55,330 nucleotides of DNA from Gilvimarinus sp. 2_MG-2023 (GTDB lineage Bacteria > Pseudomonadota > Gammaproteobacteria > Pseudomonadales > Cellvibrionaceae). The notes beneath the pieces were generated by a model that made no database searches, was not told the DNA's origin, and saw nothing but the letters and a program-made list of their open reading frames with translations. The DNA is taken from assembly GCF_030547685.1 (NCBI RefSeq), contig NZ_JAUOQM010000025.1, positions 1 through 55,330 on the forward strand, written 5' to 3'. The position numbers and the translations under genes were made by a program. This document shows, in pieces, positions 1 through 7,587 of the stretch (position 1 is its first letter; each line of letters begins with the position of its first letter).

Positions 1-1
1 A

Positions 2-52
2 CCCGTAACACGCGACTCAGAACACGCAACCACAGACAGCGAAAAATCATGA
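2..52 (+). CDS. tatB: TatB, C-terminal end only (partial)
   Basis: An open frame enters from the left edge and ends with TGA at 50-52, overlapping the ATG of tatC in an ATGA arrangement. Only about 16 codons are visible, polar and low in complexity (rich in Thr, Ser, Asp, Glu), as expected for the poorly conserved tail of TatB. The assignment rests on the translationally coupled tatC next to it and the usual tatA-tatB-tatC order, not on sequence identity of the fragment itself. Confidence 0.55.
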   Translation, partial: PVTRDSEHATTDSEKS

Positions 53-798
53 GCAACTCAAACGATCAGGAGCTACCGCTGGTTCAGCATTTAATTGAAC
101 TGCGCAACCGCCTGCTCAAAGCTCTGCTCGTGATCGGCGTAGTCTGTGCCTGCTTGCTGCCCTTCGCCAGTGAAATTTATCAGTTTGTCTCGGCGCCGCT
201 GCAAGCTTATTTGCCCGACAACAACAGCATGATCGCCACAGATGTGGCCTCGCCTTTTCTGACCCCGTTTAAACTGACGCTGTTTACCGCCTTTATTGTG
301 AGCGTGCCCTTTGTGCTCTATCAAATATGGGCGTTTATAGCGCCGGGCTTATACCGACATGAAAAACGCCTGGCTTTACCCATTTTGGCTTCGTCGGTGA
401 TGTTGTTTTATCTGGGTATGGCTTTCGCGTATTTTGTGGTCTTTCCATTGATATTTGGTTTTTTCACGTCGGTGGGACCGGCCAATGTCGCCATCATGAC
501 CGACATAAGCCGCTATTTAGATTTTGTATTGAAGATATTTTTTGCCTTCGGCGTAGCCTTCGAAATACCCATCGCCACTATCTTATTGATACTCGCAGGC
601 GTTATCTCTGCCGACGGCATGGCTCGCAAACGACCCTATGTCGTGGTGGGCTGTTTTATCATCGGCATGCTTCTCACCCCGCCCGATATCATTTCCCAAA
701 CTCTACTGGCCCTACCCATGTGGGTATTATTTGAAGCCGGTATATTCTTTGGTCGTATTTTGCAAAAAAAGCGCGAAAATCCAACATCCCCGTCATAG
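49..798 (+). CDS. tatC: Sec-independent (twin-arginine) protein translocase subunit TatC
   Basis: TatC is the inner-membrane receptor of the Tat pathway; it binds the twin-arginine signal of folded substrates together with TatB. The 249-residue length is normal. The N-terminus carries the family pattern LVQHLIELRNRLLKA (about residues 10-25), followed by six hydrophobic stretches. Family motifs visible include PFVLYQIWAFIAPGLY (about 86-101) and the AFEIP segment in the fourth membrane helix. The start overlaps the stop of the upstream frame, showing translational coupling in a tatABC operon that begins outside the window. The downstream gene is convergent. Confidence 0.96.
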   Translation: MSNSNDQELPLVQHLIELRNRLLKALLVIGVVCACLLPFASEIYQFVSAPLQAYLPDNNSMIATDVASPFLTPFKLTLFTAFIVSVPFVLYQIWAFIAPGLYRHEKRLALPILASSVMLFYLGMAFAYFVVFPLIFGFFTSVGPANVAIMTDISRYLDFVLKIFFAFGVAFEIPIATILLILAGVISADGMARKRPYVVVGCFIIGMLLTPPDIISQTLLALPMWVLFEAGIFFGRILQKKRENPTSPS

Positions 799-814
799 CA
801 GAAGCTCACACTCT

Positions 815-1027
815 TTACGCTATACGTTGCGCAAACACCTCTGCCACTACGGCTCGATTTTCCACCCAGCGCTGCCATACCTGCTCGTGAAAATAAAACG
901 CTACCGTATTAATAGCCGGCTCAATTAAAGCAACAGCACTGCCAATCAAAAGATCGCCGGTCAGGGCGTAGGTCACCAAAAAGGCGACGCTAAAGTGTAA
1001 AACGGCAAAAGTCATTGTCTTGGTCAT
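815..1027 (-). CDS. DUF2061 membrane protein
   Basis: A 70-residue protein with two hydrophobic segments (about residues 4-24 and 27-46) and a polar tail with HEQVWQRW, the layout of the DUF2061 family of small predicted inner-membrane proteins. Function is unknown. A strong ribosome site (GGAGGAA) lies just before the ATG at 1027. The gene is convergent with tatC, with about 16 bp between the two stops. Confidence 0.8.
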   Translation of the reverse strand: MTKTMTFAVLHFSVAFLVTYALTGDLLIGSAVALIEPAINTVAFYFHEQVWQRWVENRAVVAEVFAQRIA

Positions 1028-1377
1028 ATCAGTTCCTCCACCTCATTAAGCATTAAGCATTAATGCACTAAGGAAATAATAACCATTCTCAAGACGCTAG
1101 TTAAGACAATCAAACCTATAATCTTGATAGCTTAGAGCTATTCGCGACAAATATGTAAATGAGCCTATATGTCACAGTAACACTATAGACTTCCTATATT
1201 TGGTCGATAACGAATCAATCGCACACTGCGCCGAGTAAGACGACGTTGATGATATAGAACAGAGCGAAGGGCCGTTTAGAGCAATATTGTTATAAACAAA
1301 CGCACATTTATTGCCTTTCTTGACTATTCTATAATCAGGGCGCGTCTTATATAGGCATAACCACAAAGGAAGTTAGC
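1028..1377. other. Intergenic region between DUF2061 gene and chemotaxis gene
   Basis: About 350 bp, AT-rich, with no convincing gene. It holds short AAGCATTA direct repeats at about 1047-1062 and a TATAAT hexamer at 1330-1335 that could be the -10 box of the downstream chemotaxis gene; no good -35 box is visible at the usual distance. An AAGGAAG ribosome site sits before the GTG start at 1378. Confidence 0.5.
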
Positions 1378-2979
1378 GTGTTTGGTTTAAAAATCTCCCA
1401 TAAATTACTGCTTATTGTCGCTATTGCGCTGCTGGCCTTTGTTATTAGCCAGGGCTATTCACTATTTGTCGAACGCAACAATGCCGAGCGATTAGCCGAG
1501 GTGCAAGACAACCTCTACCCCTCACTGGAACTGACCACTATCAACTTAGGCACCTTGCTGTCGATGGAGCAGAATATTAACTCGGCCGTAACCACGGGCG
1601 ATCCAGATATTTTGGAGCAAGCCCAAGAGCAGCGCGAGCTAATTTCAGACAATTTATATCGATTGGGTCAGCTGGGCACCGCTGGGGTCAATCAGGCCGA
1701 AAGCCAATTAACCAGCTGGTTTAATACCGCCACCGAAATTGCCACAGGCTTTATCAATGGTACGGTGGATTTCTCCAAGGTCGCTAACGATGCCAAACAA
1801 AATGCGCAGCGGTTGCAAACACTCAGGGCCTCGCTGGAGAGCATGAAAGCCAGCACCGAGAGAAGCTTTACCAACACCATTGCCGATACTCTGACCAGTG
1901 CATCCAGCGCGTCGCGTATCTCTCTAGCCATTGCCGTTATTGCCATCATAGTCTTGATAGTGATGAGCCTTATTATTGGCCGCTCTATCACCCGCAACTT
2001 AAATCAAGTCACCCAATCTTTGCACGACATGGCATCGGGCGAGGGGGACTTAACGTGCCGCATTGATTACCCAGGCCAAGATGAAATTCAGCCGCTGGCC
2101 GAAAACTTCAATCGCTTTGTCGAAAAGCTGCACAAGTCTTTCGGGGAAATTTTGCAAGACGTGCAGGCACTATCACAAGTATCCGCCCGGCTAACCGATA
2201 CCAGCGGCAAGAATGTCAGCGAAATTAGCGCTCAGGCACAAGCCATTTCAGCCACTCGCAATGCCATTGAAGAGTTAATGAGCAGCGTGCAAGAAGTTGC
2301 TCAACTGTCCAGCAGTGGTTCGGAAAAAGCCACCGAAATTAATGCCACTGCCGCACAGGGCAAAGCCACCCTAAACAGAAATGTCGATACGATTACCGCT
2401 CTGGCCGAAGATGTAAAATCAACAGCCCTGGTGGTCAATAAGTTCGATACTTTCAGCACCGATGTCGGACAATTGCTCAACACCATTCAAACGGTGGCCG
2501 AACAGACCAATTTACTCGCCCTCAATGCCGCCATTGAAGCCGCCCGCGCCGGGGAGCACGGTCGGGGTTTTGCCGTGGTGGCCGATGAAGTACGTGATTT
2601 AGCAGTGAGAACCCGCCAGGCCACCGAAGAAATTCACTCGGTGATCAGTGAGCTGCAAAGCGTTTCACAAAGTGCGGTTGAGTCCATGGAAAACAGTGTA
2701 GACCGCGTCAATAGCGGTGTCGAAGCCACACAAGAATCAGAAGTAGCACTGGCAACCATTCTATCCAGCGTGCAAGAAATCAGTGCTTTTAACGATCAGA
2801 TCGCCCGCGCCACACACGAACAAAGTTCGACGTTCGATCAGGTGCTACAACACGTGACCGACATCCATAAAAATACCGAAACCGTCACCGAAAGCACCGG
2901 TACTACGAATTCTATTTGTCAGGATATAGACAATATTTCCAAACGACTGGGAGATGTCGCCTCTCAGTTTAAGGTGTAA
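1378..2979 (+). CDS. Methyl-accepting chemotaxis protein
   Basis: A transmembrane chemoreceptor that would signal through CheA/CheW. The layout is complete: membrane helix near residues 7-25, a helical periplasmic ligand domain of about 150 residues, a second membrane helix near 180-200, a HAMP linker, and a cytoplasmic signalling domain. The hairpin tip is clearly present ([32 protein letters not shown], split here over residues about 375-406). The ligand cannot be read from the sequence. The start is GTG with AAGGAAG upstream. It is followed 25 bp later by a porin and a PstS-like binding protein in the same direction, so the three may be coexpressed and related to one solute. Confidence 0.93.
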   Translation: MFGLKISHKLLLIVAIALLAFVISQGYSLFVERNNAERLAEVQDNLYPSLELTTINLGTLLSMEQNINSAVTTGDPDILEQAQEQRELISDNLYRLGQLGTAGVNQAESQLTSWFNTATEIATGFINGTVDFSKVANDAKQNAQRLQTLRASLESMKASTERSFTNTIADTLTSASSASRISLAIAVIAIIVLIVMSLIIGRSITRNLNQVTQSLHDMASGEGDLTCRIDYPGQDEIQPLAENFNRFVEKLHKSFGEILQDVQALSQVSARLTDTSGKNVSEISAQAQAISATRNAIEELMSSVQEVAQLSSSGSEKATEINATAAQGKATLNRNVDTITALAEDVKSTALVVNKFDTFSTDVGQLLNTIQTVAEQTNLLALNAAIEAARAGEHGRGFAVVADEVRDLAVRTRQATEEIHSVISELQSVSQSAVESMENSVDRVNSGVEATQESEVALATILSSVQEISAFNDQIARATHEQSSTFDQVLQHVTDIHKNTETVTESTGTTNSICQDIDNISKRLGDVASQFKV

Positions 2980-3004
2980 TCATTATGCTTCTTAGGAGAG
3001 AGCT

Positions 3005-4201
3005 ATGACCCTTAACCACCCTAAATTCTTGATTGCCAACGCGTGTATCGCAGGGCTCACTCTAGCCTGCGGTCAAGCTATGGCCGACGATCAAGCCCGT
3101 TTAGATAACCTGGAGCAACAGATTCAGGTGCTGCAGCAACAAGTGAACAAACCTATTCAAGAGCGTTTGCGTTTTAATGGTTTTATGAGCCTCGCCTATG
3201 GTGTTGCCAGTAACGACAGCGGTTTCGCCGGTTACACCGAAGACGGCACTTTTTCCAACGAAAGCTTGTTTGGCTTACAGGGCAGCTTCACGATCTCGGA
3301 CACCACGGATATCACCATGCAATTGGTTGGCCGTGGCAATGATGAGTGGGATCCGAATTTTGAGTGGGCCTACATTAGCCACCAGTTTTCTCCCAATTTA
3401 AAAATGCGCGCCGGCAAAATGCGCCTGCCGCTTTTTATGTACTCCGACTCGCTCGAAGTGGGTTACGCACAGCCATGGGGCCGCCCACCGATTGATGTTT
3501 ACGGCGGCATTCCCATTACCAGCTATACCGGGGTTGACGCACTGTACGATATAAATTTCGACACATCGACTCTAAGCCTACAGGGGTTTGGTGGCGAAAC
3601 CGACGACAGTGTGGATATCGCCGGACAACTGGTTGATGTCAATGTTGACAACCTGTACGGCGGCGCTGTTAGCTGGACCGATTTTATTTGGACTGTGCGC
3701 AGTAACTATGCCACAGCAGAATTAGCGGTTAGTGGCGATACCTTTGACACTCATTTTTACGGTGTTGGCTTAAGCTTCAATAATGGCACCTGGCAAGTTA
3801 TCTCCGAGCTGACCCGCTTTGAAGTGGATGGCCCGATTGTCGATAGCGACTCGGCCTATATTACCGTGGCCCGTACCTTTGGCAGCTTTAGCCCTTATGT
3901 AACACTCTCAGTAAAAGAGTCCATCGATGACGAAGAGCGCCCGCTTACCCGGGCACAAGTCACCACACCCGGCAGCCCGGTATATGGGTTAGTCGTCGCC
4001 TCAGACATTCAAAATATCGAGCGCACCTCGCAAAGTGTCGGCGTGCGTTGGGATGCAATGAGCAATATCGCGATTAAGTTTGACTTGAGCCGTGTATCTG
4101 GCTTCGGTGATACCGGAGGCAATTTAAATGGCAACATTGGCCCAGTGATTAATTATGACGATGCCGATATATTCTCGATTAAACTCGACGCAGCCTTTTA
4201 A
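3005..4201 (+). CDS. Outer-membrane porin-like protein
   Basis: A 398-residue exported protein. The signal peptide is about residues 1-27 (cleavage after AMA), followed by a short coiled-coil stretch with LDNLEQQIQVLQQQV, then alternating hydrophobic/polar strands and a C-terminal Phe (IKLDAAF), typical for an outer-membrane beta-barrel recognised by the BAM complex. The coiled-coil-then-barrel layout resembles trimeric porins of the OprP/OprO or DcaP type. Substrate is unknown; the neighbouring PstS-like protein makes an anion a reasonable guess, but this is inference. The start has an AGGAGAG ribosome site. Confidence 0.75.
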   Translation: MTLNHPKFLIANACIAGLTLACGQAMADDQARLDNLEQQIQVLQQQVNKPIQERLRFNGFMSLAYGVASNDSGFAGYTEDGTFSNESLFGLQGSFTISDTTDITMQLVGRGNDEWDPNFEWAYISHQFSPNLKMRAGKMRLPLFMYSDSLEVGYAQPWGRPPIDVYGGIPITSYTGVDALYDINFDTSTLSLQGFGGETDDSVDIAGQLVDVNVDNLYGGAVSWTDFIWTVRSNYATAELAVSGDTFDTHFYGVGLSFNNGTWQVISELTRFEVDGPIVDSDSAYITVARTFGSFSPYVTLSVKESIDDEERPLTRAQVTTPGSPVYGLVVASDIQNIERTSQSVGVRWDAMSNIAIKFDLSRVSGFGDTGGNLNGNIGPVINYDDADIFSIKLDAAF

Positions 4202-4214
4202 GGGAGGATCAGCC

Positions 4215-4619
4215 ATGAAATATTTTCTACTGACATTGTTGCTAGCATCCTCTGCGGCTCTAGCCGAGGTAGTGGTCATTGTGCACCCCTCCGGCCCCGA
4301 CAGCATGGAGAAAAATCAGATACGCGACCTATACATTGGCCGCAGCAAACAACTGCCCGGCGGACAAACGGCCGACCCGATTGATCTTGCTCAGGGGCAG
4401 CAACTGCGCGATGAGTTCCACACCAAAGTCACTGGTCGCTCACAGGCTCAGCTCAATGCGTTTTGGTCTAAGCAGGTTTTTACCGGCAAGGGTCAGCCAC
4501 CGCGTATGCTCGACTCTTCCGCCTCGGTAAAAGCGGCGGTAGCCAGCACACCAGGCGCGATTGGTTACATTGAAGCCAGCGAAGTAGACGGCAGCGTTAA
4601 GGTGACCTTCACCCCCTAG
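4215..4619 (+). CDS. PstS-like phosphate ABC transporter substrate-binding family protein (small)
   Basis: A 134-residue exported protein with a signal peptide of about 17 residues ending ALA. It matches the small single-lobe PBP-like family often annotated as phosphate ABC transporter substrate-binding protein: VVIVHPSG near the mature N-terminus, an IRDLYIGRSKQLPGG segment, then FWSKQVFTGKGQPP and a TPGAIGYIE motif near the C-terminus. It is much shorter than a true PstS (over 300 residues), and no ABC permease is nearby, so it may be a sensor or accessory protein rather than a transporter part. I chose the ATG at 4215 because GGAGGAT precedes it and a signal peptide follows directly. Confidence 0.8.
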   Translation: MKYFLLTLLLASSAALAEVVVIVHPSGPDSMEKNQIRDLYIGRSKQLPGGQTADPIDLAQGQQLRDEFHTKVTGRSQAQLNAFWSKQVFTGKGQPPRMLDSSASVKAAVASTPGAIGYIEASEVDGSVKVTFTP

Positions 4620-4647
4620 CCTCCTACAATGTAACAGTGCCATTAAT

Positions 4648-4677
4648 AAAAACGGCGAGCCAATGCTCGCCGTTTTT
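4648..4677. terminator. Bidirectional intrinsic terminator
   Basis: A perfect 13-bp inverted repeat (AAAAACGGCGAGC / GCTCGCCGTTTTT) with a 4-nt loop. It has T runs on both strands and lies between the convergent PstS-like and kinase genes. Confidence 0.9.
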
Positions 4678-4716
4678 ATTTCCACGCAAAAACTTCCAGT
4701 TCCTGTTAACTTGCCT

Positions 4717-6441
4717 TCAGAGGTAATCCCCACCCCACTGCCAGAGTAAAAGAATTAACAACAAAAGTGATACCCCTTGCCAAAACCTGACCGGATTACG
4801 CTCAATAAACGGGCGCTGGGTTTGGCGTAAAAACTCTGGATTAGGGCGCTGTAAATCTAAGGCAAACTCGCTCAACTCGGCGTAGCGTTTGAGCGGTGTA
4901 ATAGCGACTGCCCGCTTAAGCGTTTCATCCAACCAGCTAGGTAGATCTGGCCGGTGCGAAAGCAAGCTGGTGTATTTTAATCGCCTTTGCGCGGTCACTG
5001 AATGCGCCCTGGACACACTCGCACCATAGGGCAAATGGCCACCACTTAACATTTGATAGGCAATCACGCCCAGAGCAAAAATATCTGAGCGCTGGCTCGC
5101 TCTGGCCTGAATAAAGTATTCCGGCGCTGTGTATTGCGCCGTACCAACAATCTTTTGTGATGCTTGTGTTAACTCTTGCACACCGGCCACTCGCACCGCG
5201 CCAAAATCGATGATTTTTACCATGCCTTGATTATCGACCATGATATTCGCAGGTCTTAAATCCTGATGCAGCATCTCTTGCCGGTGAAAAGCCTGCACAC
5301 CCCGTATTGCTTGCTCGAGTATATTCCGCACATCGACGGGGCTGGGCGAAGGGTGATCTTGCATCCACTGGGTCAATGTCTGACCTTCGATATACTCGCT
5401 CACTAAATATAAATATTGTCGAGCCCGAGTCGGCGTAACGCACCGCAACACATGGGCATTATCGATACGCTGTGCTATCCAATCTTCCGTTAAAAAACTT
5501 TCTAAATAAAGCGGATCAGTGCGCATTTCTTGCGATGGTGTTTTAATCACAACGCGCTCTTGCGTATCCATATCTTGCGCTAAAAACACATGACTGCGAC
5601 TACTGATATAAAGCTCACGCAAAATTTTGTAGCCATCAAATTCCATGCGCGCTTGCAACCTAGGCGGCGGTCGCAATTGCGTGACTTGCTGCTGAACCTC
5701 AGACAACTGTCGTTCGGGAAGGTGTTCAATCTTTATCAATTGGGCACTGAGATTATCCTGACTACCACGCGAAAGCGCCAACTCGGTTAATGCCCGTGCC
5801 GCTGCATTCAAATCCGACTGCTCATCAATAGCACGGCTCACATCACCCGTCTCTATATATTCATACACCCCATCAGTGGCCAGAAAAAATATATCACCCA
5901 CGGCTAAATCCCGCTCACAATAATCTAATTCAACATGATCATGAATGCCTAAAGCTTTAGTTAAATAACTGTTGTTGCGTGATTCATAGCGGCGGTGGTC
6001 TTGAGTTAACTGCTCTAGGGCACCGCTAGCAACCCGATAAACTCGACTGTCGCCACTGTGAAAAATATGTGCGCTGTGTGACTTAAGAATAAGAGCGGCA
6101 AAAGTGCAGACGTACCCTTTGTCTTTGTTATAGCGATGGGGGCTGTTATAGGTTTGGCCGTGCAGCCATGAGTTGGTTGCCTGCAGAACACGCACTGCCG
6201 ACTTTTTTACCGACCAGGCCTCTGAAGTGCAATAGTAATCGGTAAGAAAACTGGTGACTGCCATATCGCTGGCGATCTGGCTGACATCGCTACTGCTGAT
6301 GCCATCGGCAATCGCAACCACCACACCTTTATAGCCTAGTAACGGCTCTTTAGGTATGCAGGCACCCATCGCATCTTGATTAACCGACTTAGCCCCGGCG
6401 CACGTGTATTGGCCGAGGCTTATCTTTAATTGTTTTGGCAT
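4717..6441 (-). CDS. Bifunctional protein phosphatase (PP2C) / serine-threonine kinase fusion
   Basis: A 574-residue fusion. Residues 1-245 are a PP2C/PPM phosphatase with metal-binding motifs NQDA, ADG (Asp46), SGDSRVY (Asp131), ATDG (Asp190) and SQDN (Asp229). Residues about 268-530 are a Hanks-type kinase with the VVIK lysine (Lys300), HQDLRPANIM catalytic loop (HRD replaced by HQD) and DFG (Asp412). A membrane helix close to the C-terminus (about 553-570) would anchor it in the inner membrane. This architecture is known from nitrate-assimilation clusters of Pseudomonas and related bacteria, and here the gene follows a formate/nitrite-type channel by 45 bp on the same strand, which fits that role. 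Its protein target cannot be seen. Confidence 0.9.
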   Translation of the reverse strand: MPKQLKISLGQYTCAGAKSVNQDAMGACIPKEPLLGYKGVVVAIADGISSSDVSQIASDMAVTSFLTDYYCTSEAWSVKKSAVRVLQATNSWLHGQTYNSPHRYNKDKGYVCTFAALILKSHSAHIFHSGDSRVYRVASGALEQLTQDHRRYESRNNSYLTKALGIHDHVELDYCERDLAVGDIFFLATDGVYEYIETGDVSRAIDEQSDLNAAARALTELALSRGSQDNLSAQLIKIEHLPERQLSEVQQQVTQLRPPPRLQARMEFDGYKILRELYISSRSHVFLAQDMDTQERVVIKTPSQEMRTDPLYLESFLTEDWIAQRIDNAHVLRCVTPTRARQYLYLVSEYIEGQTLTQWMQDHPSPSPVDVRNILEQAIRGVQAFHRQEMLHQDLRPANIMVDNQGMVKIIDFGAVRVAGVQELTQASQKIVGTAQYTAPEYFIQARASQRSDIFALGVIAYQMLSGGHLPYGASVSRAHSVTAQRRLKYTSLLSHRPDLPSWLDETLKRAVAITPLKRYAELSEFALDLQRPNPEFLRQTQRPFIERNPVRFWQGVSLLLLILLLWQWGGDYL

Positions 6442-6446
6442 GCTAA

Positions 6447-6480
6447 TAAGCGCTTACTGCATTCATCGGGCAAGCGCTTA
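6447..6480. promoter_or_regulatory. Pair of AAGCGCTT palindromes between channel and kinase genes
   Basis: Two identical 8-bp palindromes AAGCGCTT (6448-6455 and 6472-6479), 24 bp apart, fill the short gap between the channel gene and the kinase gene. They could be an operator or part of an RNA structure, since the two copies can also pair with each other. Function is not known. Confidence 0.4.
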
Positions 6481-6486
6481 AGCTCC

Positions 6487-7299
6487 TTATACAAGCTGCC
6501 TTTCAGGGCTGGTTTTAACGTGAGTTAGGTAGAGCGGTAAGCCCACCAATAAGAGGCCACCAGCCAAGTTCCCCAAAACCGTGGGCAATTCATTCCACAG
6601 CAGGTAGTCACTAACGGTAAAGTCGCCGCCCATAATCATTGAGAAGGGGAATAAGAACATATTAACGATTGAGTGTTCAAAGCCCATAAAGAAGAAGAGC
6701 ATAATCGGCATCCACATGGCGACCATTTTACCGCCAGCCGAGCTGGAAATCATGGCACCCACAACACCCATGGATACCATCCAGTTACACAACATGCCGC
6801 GAATAAAGATAGTTAACCAACCGGTAACGCCGTGCGCCTGATAGCCTACCGTACGCGATTCGCCGATAGCACTAACTTTCGCCGCGAGTAAACCACCATC
6901 CACTTTGTACCCATAGGTCAAGATAAACGACATAAAAAAGGCGACCATCATAGCGCCGGCAAAGTTACCAATAAACACCAACCCCCAGTTGCGCATCACA
7001 CCGGCGAAGCTAACGCCTGGGCGCTTATCCAACAACGCCAGTGGCACCAAGGTAAACACACCGGTTAACAGGTCGAACTTCATCAGATACAACATGATAA
7101 AACCCACTGGGAATAATAACGCCCCAACCAGTGGCGAGCCGGTTTTCACGGTAACGGTGATCGCAAACATGGCCGCCAGCGCCAAAATGGCACCAGCCAT
7201 AATGGCCCGTATTAGCGTGTCTTTGGTGGACATAAATACTTTTTGTTCGCCCGAATCAACCATCTTGGTAACGAATTCGGAGGGTTCTATATAGGCCAT
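6487..7299 (-). CDS. Formate/nitrite transporter family channel (FocA/NirC type)
   Basis: A 270-residue inner-membrane protein with six hydrophobic helices, belonging to the formate/nitrite transporter family that forms pentameric anion channels. Visible family features include the GSPLVGALLFPVGFIMLYLM segment (about 54-73), the NWGLVFIGNFAGA segment (about 104-116), and GFEHSIVNMFLFP (about 206-218), the region with the conserved His of the central pore. It is more likely a nitrite channel than a formate channel because it has a sigma-54 promoter, NtrC-like sites, and a kinase/phosphatase gene of the nitrate-assimilation type downstream. That substrate choice is inference. Confidence 0.9.
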   Translation of the reverse strand: MAYIEPSEFVTKMVDSGEQKVFMSTKDTLIRAIMAGAILALAAMFAITVTVKTGSPLVGALLFPVGFIMLYLMKFDLLTGVFTLVPLALLDKRPGVSFAGVMRNWGLVFIGNFAGAMMVAFFMSFILTYGYKVDGGLLAAKVSAIGESRTVGYQAHGVTGWLTIFIRGMLCNWMVSMGVVGAMISSSAGGKMVAMWMPIMLFFFMGFEHSIVNMFLFPFSMIMGGDFTVSDYLLWNELPTVLGNLAGGLLLVGLPLYLTHVKTSPERQLV

Positions 7300-7339
7300 T
7301 GTCTTTTCCTTAGAAGTTTGCTCAGAGTTGCAATGACGT

Positions 7340-7357
7340 TAGCAACGGCTATGCCAA
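7340..7357 (-). promoter_or_regulatory. Sigma-54 promoter of the formate/nitrite channel gene
   Basis: On the minus strand this reads TTGGCATAGCCGTTGCTA, matching the sigma-54 consensus TGGCAYR-N4-TTGCW with the exact GG-N10-GC spacing. The predicted transcription start lies near 7330, about 30 bp before the ATG at 7299. Confidence 0.8.
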
Positions 7358-7443
7358 GCTCCGAAAAAAACAGCCAACCTATTGTTATTATTAAATTTTG
7401 CTAACACGTCAGGCAGCTAACAGGCATATAAAAACGGCTTAAT

Positions 7444-7547
7444 GGCACCAACTTAACGCACAATGCACCACCAAACGCCTCACTACTAACCCGACAATAA
7501 TTTGAACCCAACCAATAAGCACCACTTTGGGGCTTGCGCGTGCACCA
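7444..7547. promoter_or_regulatory. Cluster of NtrC-like enhancer half sites
   Basis: GCACCA occurs four times on the plus strand (7445, 7465, 7519, 7542), upstream of the sigma-54 promoter. The copy at 7518-7534 (AGCACCACTTTGGGGCT) fits the NtrC dyad TGCACC-N5-GGTGCA at most positions. A distance of about 90-200 bp upstream of a sigma-54 promoter is normal for NtrC enhancers. The rest of the 7300-7587 gap shows nothing else clear. Confidence 0.5.
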
Positions 7548-7587
7548 AAATATTTTACCAACCCAATATAGGGCAATCTCACTGGGA

